Positions 1 to 5,149 of a stretch of 5,149 nucleotides of DNA are shown piece after piece. The stretch's first letter is position 1. The number at the start of each line of letters is the position of its first letter. A model generated the notes under the pieces. The model searched no databases. It was not told the origin of the DNA and worked only from the letters and a program-made list of their open reading frames with translations. Origin of the DNA: Desulfobacula sp. (lineage in GTDB: Bacteria > Desulfobacterota > Desulfobacteria > Desulfobacterales > Desulfobacteraceae); assembly GCA_029940235.1 (NCBI GenBank), contig JAOZRI010000183.1:1-5149 (forward strand), read 5' to 3'. A program made the translations under genes and the position numbers.

Positions 1-186
1 CATCTTGCAAATCTTGGAGATTGTAAAACTCTGATTATTCATCCATGGTCTTCCCAGTATATTTCCTTTGACCCTGAGGTTAAAAAAGGGCTTTTAATCA
101 CCCCTGATCTTATAAGATTATCAGTGGGCATTGAAAATGTTGGTGATATAATAAATGATCTTGATCGGGCTCTTGAAAAGATATAG
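1..186 (+). CDS. metY: O-acetylhomoserine sulfhydrylase (MetY-like), C-terminal end only
   Basis: The window opens inside this gene; 61 codons and a TAG stop remain. The enzyme family (Cys/Met metabolism PLP-dependent enzymes) condenses O-acetylhomoserine with sulfide to give homocysteine in the cytosol. What is visible is the C-terminal domain: a [11 protein letters not shown] segment at the place where the family has its HPxS/T signature, then [21 protein letters not shown], whose Arg in IRLS binds the substrate carboxylate in this family. The PLP lysine lies outside the window. The next gene is metX, which makes its substrate, so a MetY role is favoured over cystathionine gamma-synthase or gamma-lyase, which share this tail. 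The HPWSSQY variant differs from the common HPASTTH, but I cannot judge how unusual it is. The family assignment is firm; exact substrate choice is inferred from context. Confidence 0.85.
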   Translation, partial: HLANLGDCKTLIIHPWSSQYISFDPEVKKGLLITPDLIRLSVGIENVGDIINDLDRALEKI

Positions 187-188
187 AT

Positions 189-193
189 AAAGG
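189..193 (+). promoter_or_regulatory. Ribosome-binding site that sets the metX start
   Basis: AAAGG lies 8 nt before the ATG at 202 but only 2 nt before the in-frame TTG at 196. Spacing therefore favours ATG 202 over the longer TTG reading. It sits within the 15-nt gap after the metY stop, as expected for translation inside an operon. Confidence 0.6.
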
Positions 194-201
194 TCTTGAA
201 A

Positions 202-1386
202 ATGGAAGCAGTCTGTAATCAGAATTTTAATAACTCAGATATGGAATCATCATATGGAATTGTAGAAAAGCAATTTTTCCACATTAAAGATGAAAATTTC
301 ACTCTTCAATGTGGAGAAAAACTTGAATATATAACCATTGCATATGAAACTTTTGGCACTCTTAATAAAAAAAAGAACAATGCCATACTGGTGTTCCATG
401 CTTTAACCGGAGATTCCCATGCTGCAGGTTTTTATAAAGATTCAGATGAAAAACCCGGCTGGTGGAATATTGTCATAGGCCCTGGCAAGGCCATTGATAC
501 AGATAAATATTTTGTAATATGTTCAAATATTCTTGGCGGTTGCATGGGTTCAACCGGCCCCTCTTCAACACTACCCGATAAAACCACGCACTACAACATG
601 AAATTCCCCGTAATAACGGTTACAGACATGGTAAGATGCCAGAAAAGACTCATGGATCATTTAAACATAAAACAGCTTTTATCAACTATTGGCGGATCAC
701 TTGGCGGAATGCAGGCCATGGAGTGGAGTGTCAGATATCCTGATATGGTAAAATCTGTCATTCCCCTTGCCACAACCATGAAACACTCGGCCCTTTCCAT
801 TGCATTCAACGAGGTTGCAAGGCATGCCATAAAAAGTGATCCAAAATGGAATAACGGGAATTATAATGATGAATCAAAACCAGATACAGGACTGTCAGTT
901 GCAAGAATGATAGGCCATATAACATATTTATCAGATGAATCAATGAGAGAAAAATTCGGCAGAAAATTACAGAACAAAAAAGATATCTCCTTTACATTTG
1001 ATTCCCAGTTCCAGGTGGAATCTTATCTTAAATACCAGGGAGAAAAATTTGTTGAGAGATTTGATGCCAACTCTTTTCTATATATAACCAAGGCAACTGA
1101 TTATTTTGACCTTGAAATGCAATATGGCAATGGATCATCCGTCAAAGCTTTTTCAAAGGCTAAAGCTAAATTTCTTGTAGTTTCATACTCCTCTGACTGG
1201 CTGTATCCCACCTATGAATCAAAAGCCATTGTTAAAGCCTTGAAAAAAAACAGGCTTGATGTGAGTTTTTGTGAAATAGAATCAACCCTTGGACATGATG
1301 CATTTCTTTTATATGATAACCGCCTTAATAAAATGCTAAAAGGTTTTCTTTCAAGTGTTTACAATGGGATCAAAAATGAGATTTGA
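202..1386 (+). CDS. metX: Homoserine O-acetyltransferase MetX
   Basis: This enzyme transfers an acyl group, normally acetyl from acetyl-CoA, to the homoserine hydroxyl, the committed step of methionine synthesis by direct sulfhydrylation. It is a cytosolic alpha/beta-hydrolase-fold protein. The 394-residue reading has the family signatures in order: FHALTG (65-70), GGCMGSTGPSS (about 112-122), the nucleophile elbow GGSLGGMQ with Ser166, RMIGHITYLS in the lid region, Asp332 in SSDWLYP, and His365 in GHDAFL. Ser-Asp-His form the catalytic triad, and length and spacing fit the family. The ATG at 202 was chosen over the TTG at 196 because of ribosome-site spacing. It follows metY by 15 nt and overlaps metW by 11 nt, so the genes are probably co-transcribed. 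Some MetX-fold enzymes use succinyl-CoA instead; the neighbouring sulfhydrylase makes the acetyl form likelier, but the sequence was not tested for this. Confidence 0.96.
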   Translation: MEAVCNQNFNNSDMESSYGIVEKQFFHIKDENFTLQCGEKLEYITIAYETFGTLNKKKNNAILVFHALTGDSHAAGFYKDSDEKPGWWNIVIGPGKAIDTDKYFVICSNILGGCMGSTGPSSTLPDKTTHYNMKFPVITVTDMVRCQKRLMDHLNIKQLLSTIGGSLGGMQAMEWSVRYPDMVKSVIPLATTMKHSALSIAFNEVARHAIKSDPKWNNGNYNDESKPDTGLSVARMIGHITYLSDESMREKFGRKLQNKKDISFTFDSQFQVESYLKYQGEKFVERFDANSFLYITKATDYFDLEMQYGNGSSVKAFSKAKAKFLVVSYSSDWLYPTYESKAIVKALKKNRLDVSFCEIESTLGHDAFLLYDNRLNKMLKGFLSSVYNGIKNEI

Positions 1387-1972
1387 TCTTGAAATCATAG
1401 CATCATGGATTAAAACAGAATCCACAGTTCTGGGGCTTGGCTGCGGTGAAGGTGATCTTCTATACTATCTTAAAAATAAAAAAAAGGTTAAAGAGACCGG
1501 CATTGAAATTAAAGAGAGCAAAGTTGCTTTATGTATTGAAAAGGGTCTTTCAGTACTGCAGGGAGATGTAAACCAAGAAATTGAAGATTATGCAGATAAC
1601 AGCTTTGACTATTGTATTTTAAGCCAGACCCTGCAGCAGGTATATAACCCTGAAGGTTTGTTCAAAGAGATATTAAGAGTCGGAAAAAGAGCGATTGTCA
1701 GTTTTCCTAACTTTGCCCACTATAAAATAAGGCTGCAGCTTCTTTTAGCAGGTAAAGCACCAGTATCAAGGGAGCTTCCTTATCAATGGTATGATACTCC
1801 CAACATAAGGATTTTGACACTTGAGGATTTTAAGATTTTTTCCAATAAAATTGGTTTTGAAATCCATAATCAGGCCGCCATCAAACCTGGAGATAAAAGC
1901 CATGAAGGAAAAATTGTAAATTTTCTGCCAAATCTTTTTGCAACATATGGAATTTATGAAATTGGAAATTAG
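1376..1972 (+). CDS. metW: MetW, methyltransferase-like methionine biosynthesis protein
   Basis: MetW is a small class I SAM-methyltransferase-fold protein nearly always encoded directly after metX in proteobacteria. Its exact biochemical role is not settled; it is usually described as an aid to MetX activity. The 198-residue reading begins MRFDLEIIASWI, the typical MetW start, and is of normal family length. Motif I reads VLGLGCGEG (18-26), GIEI with acidic Glu44 follows at the end of the second strand, and QGDV (62-65) matches the next cofactor-loop position. SFPNFAHYKIRLQLLLAGKAPV and LPYQWYDTPNIR are characteristic MetW segments. Residue 20 is Gly where the family normally has Asp (VLDLGCG). 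In-frame starts at 1355 and 1364 exist, but ATG 1376 has GGGA (1366-1369) six nt upstream and gives the canonical N-terminus. It overlaps metX by 11 nt, suggesting translational coupling. Confidence 0.95.
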   Translation: MRFDLEIIASWIKTESTVLGLGCGEGDLLYYLKNKKKVKETGIEIKESKVALCIEKGLSVLQGDVNQEIEDYADNSFDYCILSQTLQQVYNPEGLFKEILRVGKRAIVSFPNFAHYKIRLQLLLAGKAPVSRELPYQWYDTPNIRILTLEDFKIFSNKIGFEIHNQAAIKPGDKSHEGKIVNFLPNLFATYGIYEIGN

Positions 1973-1974
1973 GA
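1971..1974 (+). promoter_or_regulatory. Ribosome-binding site of the MOSC gene
   Basis: AGGA overlaps the end of the metW stop codon and lies 8 nt before the ATG at 1983. It supports that start over the much longer in-frame reading from 1938, which would run back into metW, and over the ATG at 1989. Confidence 0.55.
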
Positions 1975-1982
1975 AAAATAAA

Positions 1983-2417
1983 ATGGATATGAAAATAACA
2001 TCTCTTGCAACCAGCAAGAAAAAAGGAACTATTAAAACTATTGTAGATACAGCATGTTTGATAGAGAACCATGGCTTTGAAAATGATGCCCATGCAGGAG
2101 ACTGGCACAGGCAGGTCAGCTTTTTATCCCAGGAAAATATAGATGCTGCAAATAAAAGAGGGCTTGATGTCTCTTTTGGTGATTTTGCAGAAAACATTGC
2201 AACCCTTGGTGTGGACTGGAAAACAATTCCAGTGGGCACAAAGGTAAAGCTTGGAGACAAAGCAGTTGTTGAGATTACCCAGATTGGTAAAACATGCCAT
2301 AAAAAATGCGCAATCTACTATAAAGCCGGTGATTGTATCATGCCCAAAGAAGGTGTGTTCGCAAAAGTCCTTAAAGGGGGCTTGCTGGAAAAAAATGATG
2401 AGATAAAATTTATTTAA
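1983..2417 (+). CDS. Stand-alone MOSC-domain protein
   Basis: A 144-residue cytosolic protein made of a single MOSC domain, the fold shared with the C-terminus of molybdenum-cofactor sulfurases and with YiiM/YcbX. Visible landmarks are NDAHAGDWHRQVSFLSQE (34-51), GDFAENIAT (66-74), PVGTKVKLGD (83-92), and a cysteine-rich stretch running from IGKTCHKKCAIYY (101-113) to AGDC (115-118), giving Cys105, Cys109 and Cys118. The GDxHAGxWHRQVS and GDFAENI blocks are typical of small MOSC proteins in anaerobes, some of which are fused or adjacent to MoaB/MogA. Members are thought to bind or carry sulfur or molybdopterin species, but this subgroup has no established reaction. The start at 1983 follows the metW stop by 10 nt, so it is probably the last gene of the metYXW operon. 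No molybdopterin gene is visible nearby. The domain call is firm; the function is not known. Confidence 0.88.
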   Translation: MDMKITSLATSKKKGTIKTIVDTACLIENHGFENDAHAGDWHRQVSFLSQENIDAANKRGLDVSFGDFAENIATLGVDWKTIPVGTKVKLGDKAVVEITQIGKTCHKKCAIYYKAGDCIMPKEGVFAKVLKGGLLEKNDEIKFI

Positions 2418-2596
2418 CTGCATAGCTGTATAACAAAAAGGCTTTAATTTGTGCATATTCACTGCCTGTTGATCACTAGCAGGAGCTCAATTTGCTGTTA
2501 TTATATTTCTCTCTATTACGCCGTTGGTTTCTGATAGGAACACCTTTAAGACACTTAATATCAATTATGTGCCAGACAATAGCATTCAAACACTAA

Positions 2597-3598
2597 TTAT
2601 CTTCCCAATGTTGTGACTATAACAGCCTTGATTGTATGCATTCTATTCTCTGCTTGATCAAATACAATGGATGCACTTGATTCAAAAACTTCATCAGTTA
2701 CTTCCAAAGCATCCAAGCCATTCTTTTGATAAATATACTCACCTAATGTTGTTTCCCTGTTATGGAAAGCCGGAAGACAATGCATAAACTTGACATTTTT
2801 GTTGCAGCTCTTTTCCATTACTTTCTGGTTTACCTGATAGGGAGTTAACAGTTTAATTCTCTCCTCCCAGACTTCTTTTGCCTCTCCCATGGAAACCCAG
2901 ACATCTGTATAAATGAAATCCACACCCTTAACTGCGTTTTCTACTGTTTCAGTCAAAGTGATCTTTGCACCTGTCTCTTTTGCAATTTTTTGGCACTTTT
3001 TTACAATGGTTTCCTCTGGAAAACATGGCTTTGGTGCTGCTGCTCTGAAATCCATTCCCATTTTAGCTGCTCCAACCATGAGAGAATTCCCCATATTGTT
3101 TCTCGCATCTCCCATGTAACAAAATGATATTTCATTAAGAGGTTTATCACAATGCTCAATCATGGTTAAAAAATCCGCTATAATCTGTGTTGGATGGTAC
3201 TTATTTGTCAGGCCATTCCACACTGGCACACCTGCATATTTTCCTAATATTTCAACAGTCTCTTGGGCAAATCCACGGTATTGAATGCCATCATACATTC
3301 TGCCAAGTACCCTGGCAGTATCTTTCATAGACTCTTTATGTCCTGTTTGAGATCCAGATGGCCCAAGATATGTAACATGTGCTCCCTGGTCAAAGGCTGC
3401 TACTTCAAATGCACACCTTGTACGTGTGGATGTTTTTTCAAAAATCAAAGCAATATTTTTACCAGCAAGGCTAGGTTTTTCAGTTCCGCGATATTTTGCT
3501 TTTTTCAAATCAATGGAAAAATCCAATAAAGACTTGATCTCCTTTGGAGTAAAATCCAATAGTTTTAAAAAATTCCTATTTGTTAAATTAAATGCCAT
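2597..3598 (-). CDS. argF: Ornithine carbamoyltransferase
   Basis: It transfers the carbamoyl group of carbamoyl phosphate to ornithine, giving citrulline in arginine synthesis; it is a cytosolic enzyme, typically a trimer. The 333-residue protein is full length for the E. coli ArgF/ArgI-like long type. Residue landmarks are the carbamoyl-phosphate loop STRTR (57-61), Lys88 in GHKES, HPTQ (135-138), [10 protein letters not shown] (163-172) with Asn168, Asp232 and SMG (236-238) of the ornithine loop, catalytic Cys274 in HCLPAFH, and Arg319 in AENRMHTIK. The frame stays open upstream to 3697, but ATG 3598 has a strong AGGAGA site and gives the usual [12 protein letters not shown] N-terminus. 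It stands alone, with no other arg genes in view. The same long type includes catabolic ArcB enzymes; with no arcA or arcC nearby the biosynthetic role is favoured, though not proven. Confidence 0.96.
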   Translation of the reverse strand: MAFNLTNRNFLKLLDFTPKEIKSLLDFSIDLKKAKYRGTEKPSLAGKNIALIFEKTSTRTRCAFEVAAFDQGAHVTYLGPSGSQTGHKESMKDTARVLGRMYDGIQYRGFAQETVEILGKYAGVPVWNGLTNKYHPTQIIADFLTMIEHCDKPLNEISFCYMGDARNNMGNSLMVGAAKMGMDFRAAAPKPCFPEETIVKKCQKIAKETGAKITLTETVENAVKGVDFIYTDVWVSMGEAKEVWEERIKLLTPYQVNQKVMEKSCNKNVKFMHCLPAFHNRETTLGEYIYQKNGLDALEVTDEVFESSASIVFDQAENRMHTIKAVIVTTLGR

Positions 3599-3854
3599 AA
3601 AAATATCTCCTGTCGCAAATGGTAAGAATGATTTTGTAAATTCGAATGAGCTTATAATAATTGTTTTATTTTCCTCGGCACAGCAAAATAGTACCAATGT
3701 GACACTAAAAAATCAATAGGGAAAAGGGGGCATTTGATATTTATCAGTCCTGGATTTCATTGGATCCAAGGCTGTTTACTGTTTGTACTATTTTTAAAAC
3801 AGAAGAGTGCGAGTCCGCGGCTTTTTGTTATTAAATCGGGAAGTAACCTCAGAG
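3599..3854. other. Divergent intergenic region, presumed promoters
   Basis: This 256-nt gap lies between argF (-) and the membrane-protein gene (+), so it should hold the argF promoter and probably that of its neighbour. The argF side is very AT-rich around 3640-3675, with TATTAT/TTATAA-like stretches, but I could not pair a good -10 with a -35. No convincing arginine-repressor box (TGAAT and ATTCA halves spaced as in an ARG box) was found. On the + side, TACTAT (3786-3791) is a possible -10 without a well-spaced -35. A short imperfect hairpin, CCTGGAT (3749-3755) with ATCCAAGG (3764-3771, one bulge), lies just upstream of it. Confidence 0.4.
3606..3611 (-). promoter_or_regulatory. Strong ribosome-binding site of argF
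   Basis: Read on the - strand this is AGGAGA, 7 nt before the ATG whose first base is 3598. It is the best ribosome-binding site in the window and decides the argF start against the 33-codon longer open frame. Confidence 0.8.
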
Positions 3855-4286
3855 ATGATTTTCTTCTTGACAACTCCGGGTGACACTGCTCTTCGTACCA
3901 TGGTGGGCTGGAATATCGAAATCATGTTTATGTTCCTGCTTTCAGGTATTGTTTACTACCACACCCTTTCTGAAAGCACCACACAAAAAATAGTGGGCAT
4001 GCCGGAAAAATGGTTCTGGGCAATAGGCTATTCAGTGTTTGCGGTCTTTATTGAATGCATTCTCAATATAGGTGGACATCTTGTTTGGGAATATTCATTC
4101 TGGAATCTTTCATTTAAAGGAGTATGGCTGATATTTTTCTTTGGCTACTTCCATTTTTTCTGTGCAATCATTCTGGTAATAAGCCTGAAAACAATGAAGA
4201 ACAAAATTAAAACAATGGCAGTGATTTATGCTGTCCCCATCATAATGAATATCCTTGCGTTTGGTTTCTTTGGCTGGAACTATTAA
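3855..4286 (+). CDS. Small multi-pass membrane protein of unknown function
   Basis: I do not recognise a named family. The 143-residue reading has four strongly hydrophobic segments at about 19-38, 53-76, 89-111 and 120-141, so it is very likely an inner-membrane protein. There is no cleavable-looking signal peptide. Notable polar or aromatic positions within or beside the helices are Glu22, Glu67, Asn71, His75, the WEYSFWN motif (78-84) and His100. A short basic linker, LKTMKNKIK (111-119), precedes the last helix and is probably cytoplasmic. The start is uncertain: ATG 3855 has only GGGAAG 11 nt upstream, and an in-frame GTG at 3807 would add 16 residues; no good ribosome site precedes either. 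The abrupt opening close to the first helix leaves open that this is the C-terminal part of a longer family. It is monocistronic, divergent from argF and convergent with folD, so context gives no function. Confidence 0.65.
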   Translation: MIFFLTTPGDTALRTMVGWNIEIMFMFLLSGIVYYHTLSESTTQKIVGMPEKWFWAIGYSVFAVFIECILNIGGHLVWEYSFWNLSFKGVWLIFFFGYFHFFCAIILVISLKTMKNKIKTMAVIYAVPIIMNILAFGFFGWNY

Positions 4287-4299
4287 CGTAAAAAGTAAC

Positions 4300-4343
4300 A
4301 TTGTGTAAAAGTTTACATACGATTGTGAAAAGTTTTACACAAT
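4300..4343. repeat. Double palindrome inside an 11-bp inverted repeat
   Basis: ATTGTGTAAAA (4300-4310) and TTTTACACAAT (4333-4343) are perfect inverted repeats separated by 22 nt. Within them are two similar near-palindromic units. Unit one is TGTGTAAAAGTTTACA (4303-4318) and unit two is TGTGAAAAGTTTTACA (4324-4339), each 16 nt long and starting 21 nt apart, about two helical turns. Both fit TGTGW-N6-TTACA, which resembles CRP/FNR-type operators (TGTGA-N6-TCACA). The second, extended to TTGTGAAAAGTTTTACACAA, also resembles a Rex site with extra spacing. It lies downstream of both convergent genes, an unusual place for an operator, so an RNA hairpin or small-RNA promoter are alternatives. Confidence 0.6.
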
Positions 4344-4370
4344 AGAACAAAAACATATTTAATCTAATAT

Positions 4371-4408
4371 AAAAAAGCCTGGATCAAATGTTTCTAATCC
4401 AGGCTTTT
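4371..4408. terminator. Bidirectional intrinsic terminator between convergent genes
   Basis: AAAAGCCTGGAT (4373-4384) pairs perfectly with ATCCAGGCTTTT (4397-4408), giving a 12-bp stem with a GC-rich centre and a 12-nt loop. In the - direction the U run is six long (to 4371), which suits folD; in the + direction there are four U residues, weaker but usable for the membrane-protein gene. Its position between two converging genes fits a shared terminator. Confidence 0.88.
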
Positions 4409-4416
4409 GATTATCA

Positions 4417-4441
4417 GTTTTTAATTTTTTAAATTAAAAAC
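4417..4441. repeat. AT-rich perfect hairpin next to the folD stop
   Basis: GTTTTTAATTT (4417-4427) and AAATTAAAAAC (4431-4441) are perfect 11-bp inverted repeats around a 3-nt TTT spacer. The structure begins 9 nt beyond the folD stop codon. It lacks GC pairs except at its base, so it is not a classic terminator stem. It may protect the folD mRNA 3' end or help the stronger terminator beside it. Confidence 0.55.
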
Positions 4442-4450
4442 TTAGATTTA

Positions 4451-5149
4451 TTAAAGACTTAACTGGGCTGATCGTAAAGTATTTTTCATGAGCATGGCAA
4501 TGGTCATGGGGCCTACACCACCTGGAACAGGTGTTATTGCGCCTGCAATCTCTTTGGCTTTTTCAAAATCAACATCGCCTTTTAAAATTGCTTTGCCTGT
4601 TTTCTCATTCATACCAACTCTGTTTACACCGACATCAATAACAGTAGAGCCAGGTTTAATCCATTCAGGTTTTACAAGATCAGGAACACCTGCTGCAACA
4701 ATCAGAATATCAGCTCGTTTGCAGTGTGCTGCAAGATCTTTGGTGCGTGTATGAACTATTGTTACTGTAGAGTTTGCACCAACACCTTTTTGCGCCATCA
4801 TTATGGCAATGGGTTTTCCAACAATATTGGATCTTCCCACAACTACAACTTCTGCTCCTGAAGTTTCAGTGCCTGATCTTACGATCATCTCCTGAATTCC
4901 TGCAGGAGTACAGGGCAGAAATCTTGCTTCATCACCACCTATCATGAGACGTCCCACATTCACAGGATGGAATGCATCAACATCTTTGTCAGGATTAATG
5001 GCAGTCAATACTTTCTTGTCATCAATCTGCTTTGGCAGAGGAAGCTGCACAAGGATACCGTGGATATCAGGATCATTATTATATTTATCAATCAATGCCA
5101 GAAGATCTTCTTCGGAAATATCTTCTGGCTGGTCATCCTGGATTTCATG
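4451..5149 (-). CDS. folD: Bifunctional methylenetetrahydrofolate dehydrogenase/cyclohydrolase FolD (N-terminus missing)
   Basis: FolD interconverts 5,10-methylene-, 5,10-methenyl- and 10-formyl-tetrahydrofolate, using NADP+ in most bacteria; it is cytosolic and supplies one-carbon units for purines, formyl-Met and, in some anaerobes, the acetyl-CoA pathway. The visible part is 232 residues in a frame still open at the window edge, so roughly 50-60 N-terminal residues, including the catalytic Lys region, lie outside. Landmarks are GILVQLPLP (31-39), PDKDVDAFHPVNVGRL (53-68), PCTPAGI (79-85), the dinucleotide-binding VVVGRSNIVGKP (102-113), and the C-terminal PVPGGVGPMT (207-216). A reading that starts at 5095 is internal and not a real start. 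It contains a short QKGVGANS insertion after the cofactor loop, which I believe occurs in some FolD branches. The terminator at 4371-4408 ends its transcript. Confidence 0.96.
   Translation of the reverse strand, partial: HEIQDDQPEDISEEDLLALIDKYNNDPDIHGILVQLPLPKQIDDKKVLTAINPDKDVDAFHPVNVGRLMIGGDEARFLPCTPAGIQEMIVRSGTETSGAEVVVVGRSNIVGKPIAIMMAQKGVGANSTVTIVHTRTKDLAAHCKRADILIVAAGVPDLVKPEWIKPGSTVIDVGVNRVGMNEKTGKAILKGDVDFEKAKEIAGAITPVPGGVGPMTIAMLMKNTLRSAQLSL

Noticed and set aside
1766..2260. 164-codon open frame on the - strand across metW and the MOSC gene
   Set aside because: It lies opposite two well-supported genes, its translation resembles no family and it is best explained as a shadow of their codon use.
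2465..2483. Possible terminator hairpin after the MOSC gene (CCTGTTG with TAGCAGG)
   Set aside because: The 7-bp stem needs two G-U pairs and is not followed by a T run, so it is too weak to call. The 179-nt convergent gap (2418-2596) otherwise holds nothing I can support.
3599..3697. N-terminal extension of ArgF by 33 residues
   Set aside because: The extension does not resemble OTC N-termini, while ATG 3598 has a strong, well-spaced ribosome site and gives the normal family length.
3748..3760. 13-nt exact match, TCCTGGATTTCAT, shared with 5136-5148 inside folD
   Set aside because: One copy is ordinary folD coding sequence, and a single 13-nt match in about 5 kb of AT-rich DNA is not surprising by chance.
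3692..3883. A 63-codon stretch open in another frame upstream of the membrane-protein gene, considered as a frameshifted N-terminal remnant
   Set aside because: It has no start codon with a ribosome site, its translation is not hydrophobic like the following protein, and I recognise no homologue. An open run of this length is plausible by chance.
4300..4343. BirA (biotin repressor) operator reading of the TGTAAAA / TTTTACA halves
   Set aside because: The outer half-sites are 22 nt apart, longer than the usual BirA spacing of about 15, and no biotin gene is nearby.

Overview
The window is AT-rich bacterial chromosomal DNA, dense in genes and mostly housekeeping metabolism. The tandem metX-metW pair, a MetY-type enzyme just before it and the general protein character suggest a mesophilic proteobacterium. 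An AT-rich sulfate reducer of the Desulfobacterales type is my best guess, by inference only; no rRNA or other phylogenetic marker is present.

Left block (1-2417, + strand) is a compact four-gene run. It holds the 3' end of an O-acetylhomoserine sulfhydrylase gene (metY-like), homoserine O-acyltransferase (metX), MetW, and a small MOSC-domain protein. The junctions are a 15-nt gap, an 11-nt overlap and a 10-nt gap, so this is almost certainly one operon whose promoter lies before the window. MetX activates homoserine, MetY inserts sulfide to give homocysteine, and MetW is the usual partner of MetX. The MOSC protein is the unexpected passenger.

Middle block (2418-3854): a 179-nt convergent gap without a clear terminator, then argF (ornithine carbamoyltransferase) on the - strand, starting at 3598 with a strong ribosome-binding site. 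The 256-nt gap after it is divergent and must hold the argF promoter and probably that of the next gene. No convincing promoter boxes were seen there.

Right block (3855-5149): a small four-helix membrane protein of unknown function (+), possibly a shortened copy of a longer family. It faces folD (-), which runs off the right edge and lacks its N-terminus. The 164-nt gap between them holds three separate inverted-repeat structures: a CRP/FNR- or Rex-like double palindrome, a bidirectional intrinsic terminator, and an AT-only-core hairpin next to the folD stop.

No CRISPR array, mobile element, tRNA or rRNA was seen. I found no strong case for a new defence or biosynthetic system. The items most worth a second look are the double palindrome, the unknown membrane protein, the MOSC gene in a methionine operon, and an altered residue in MetW motif I.
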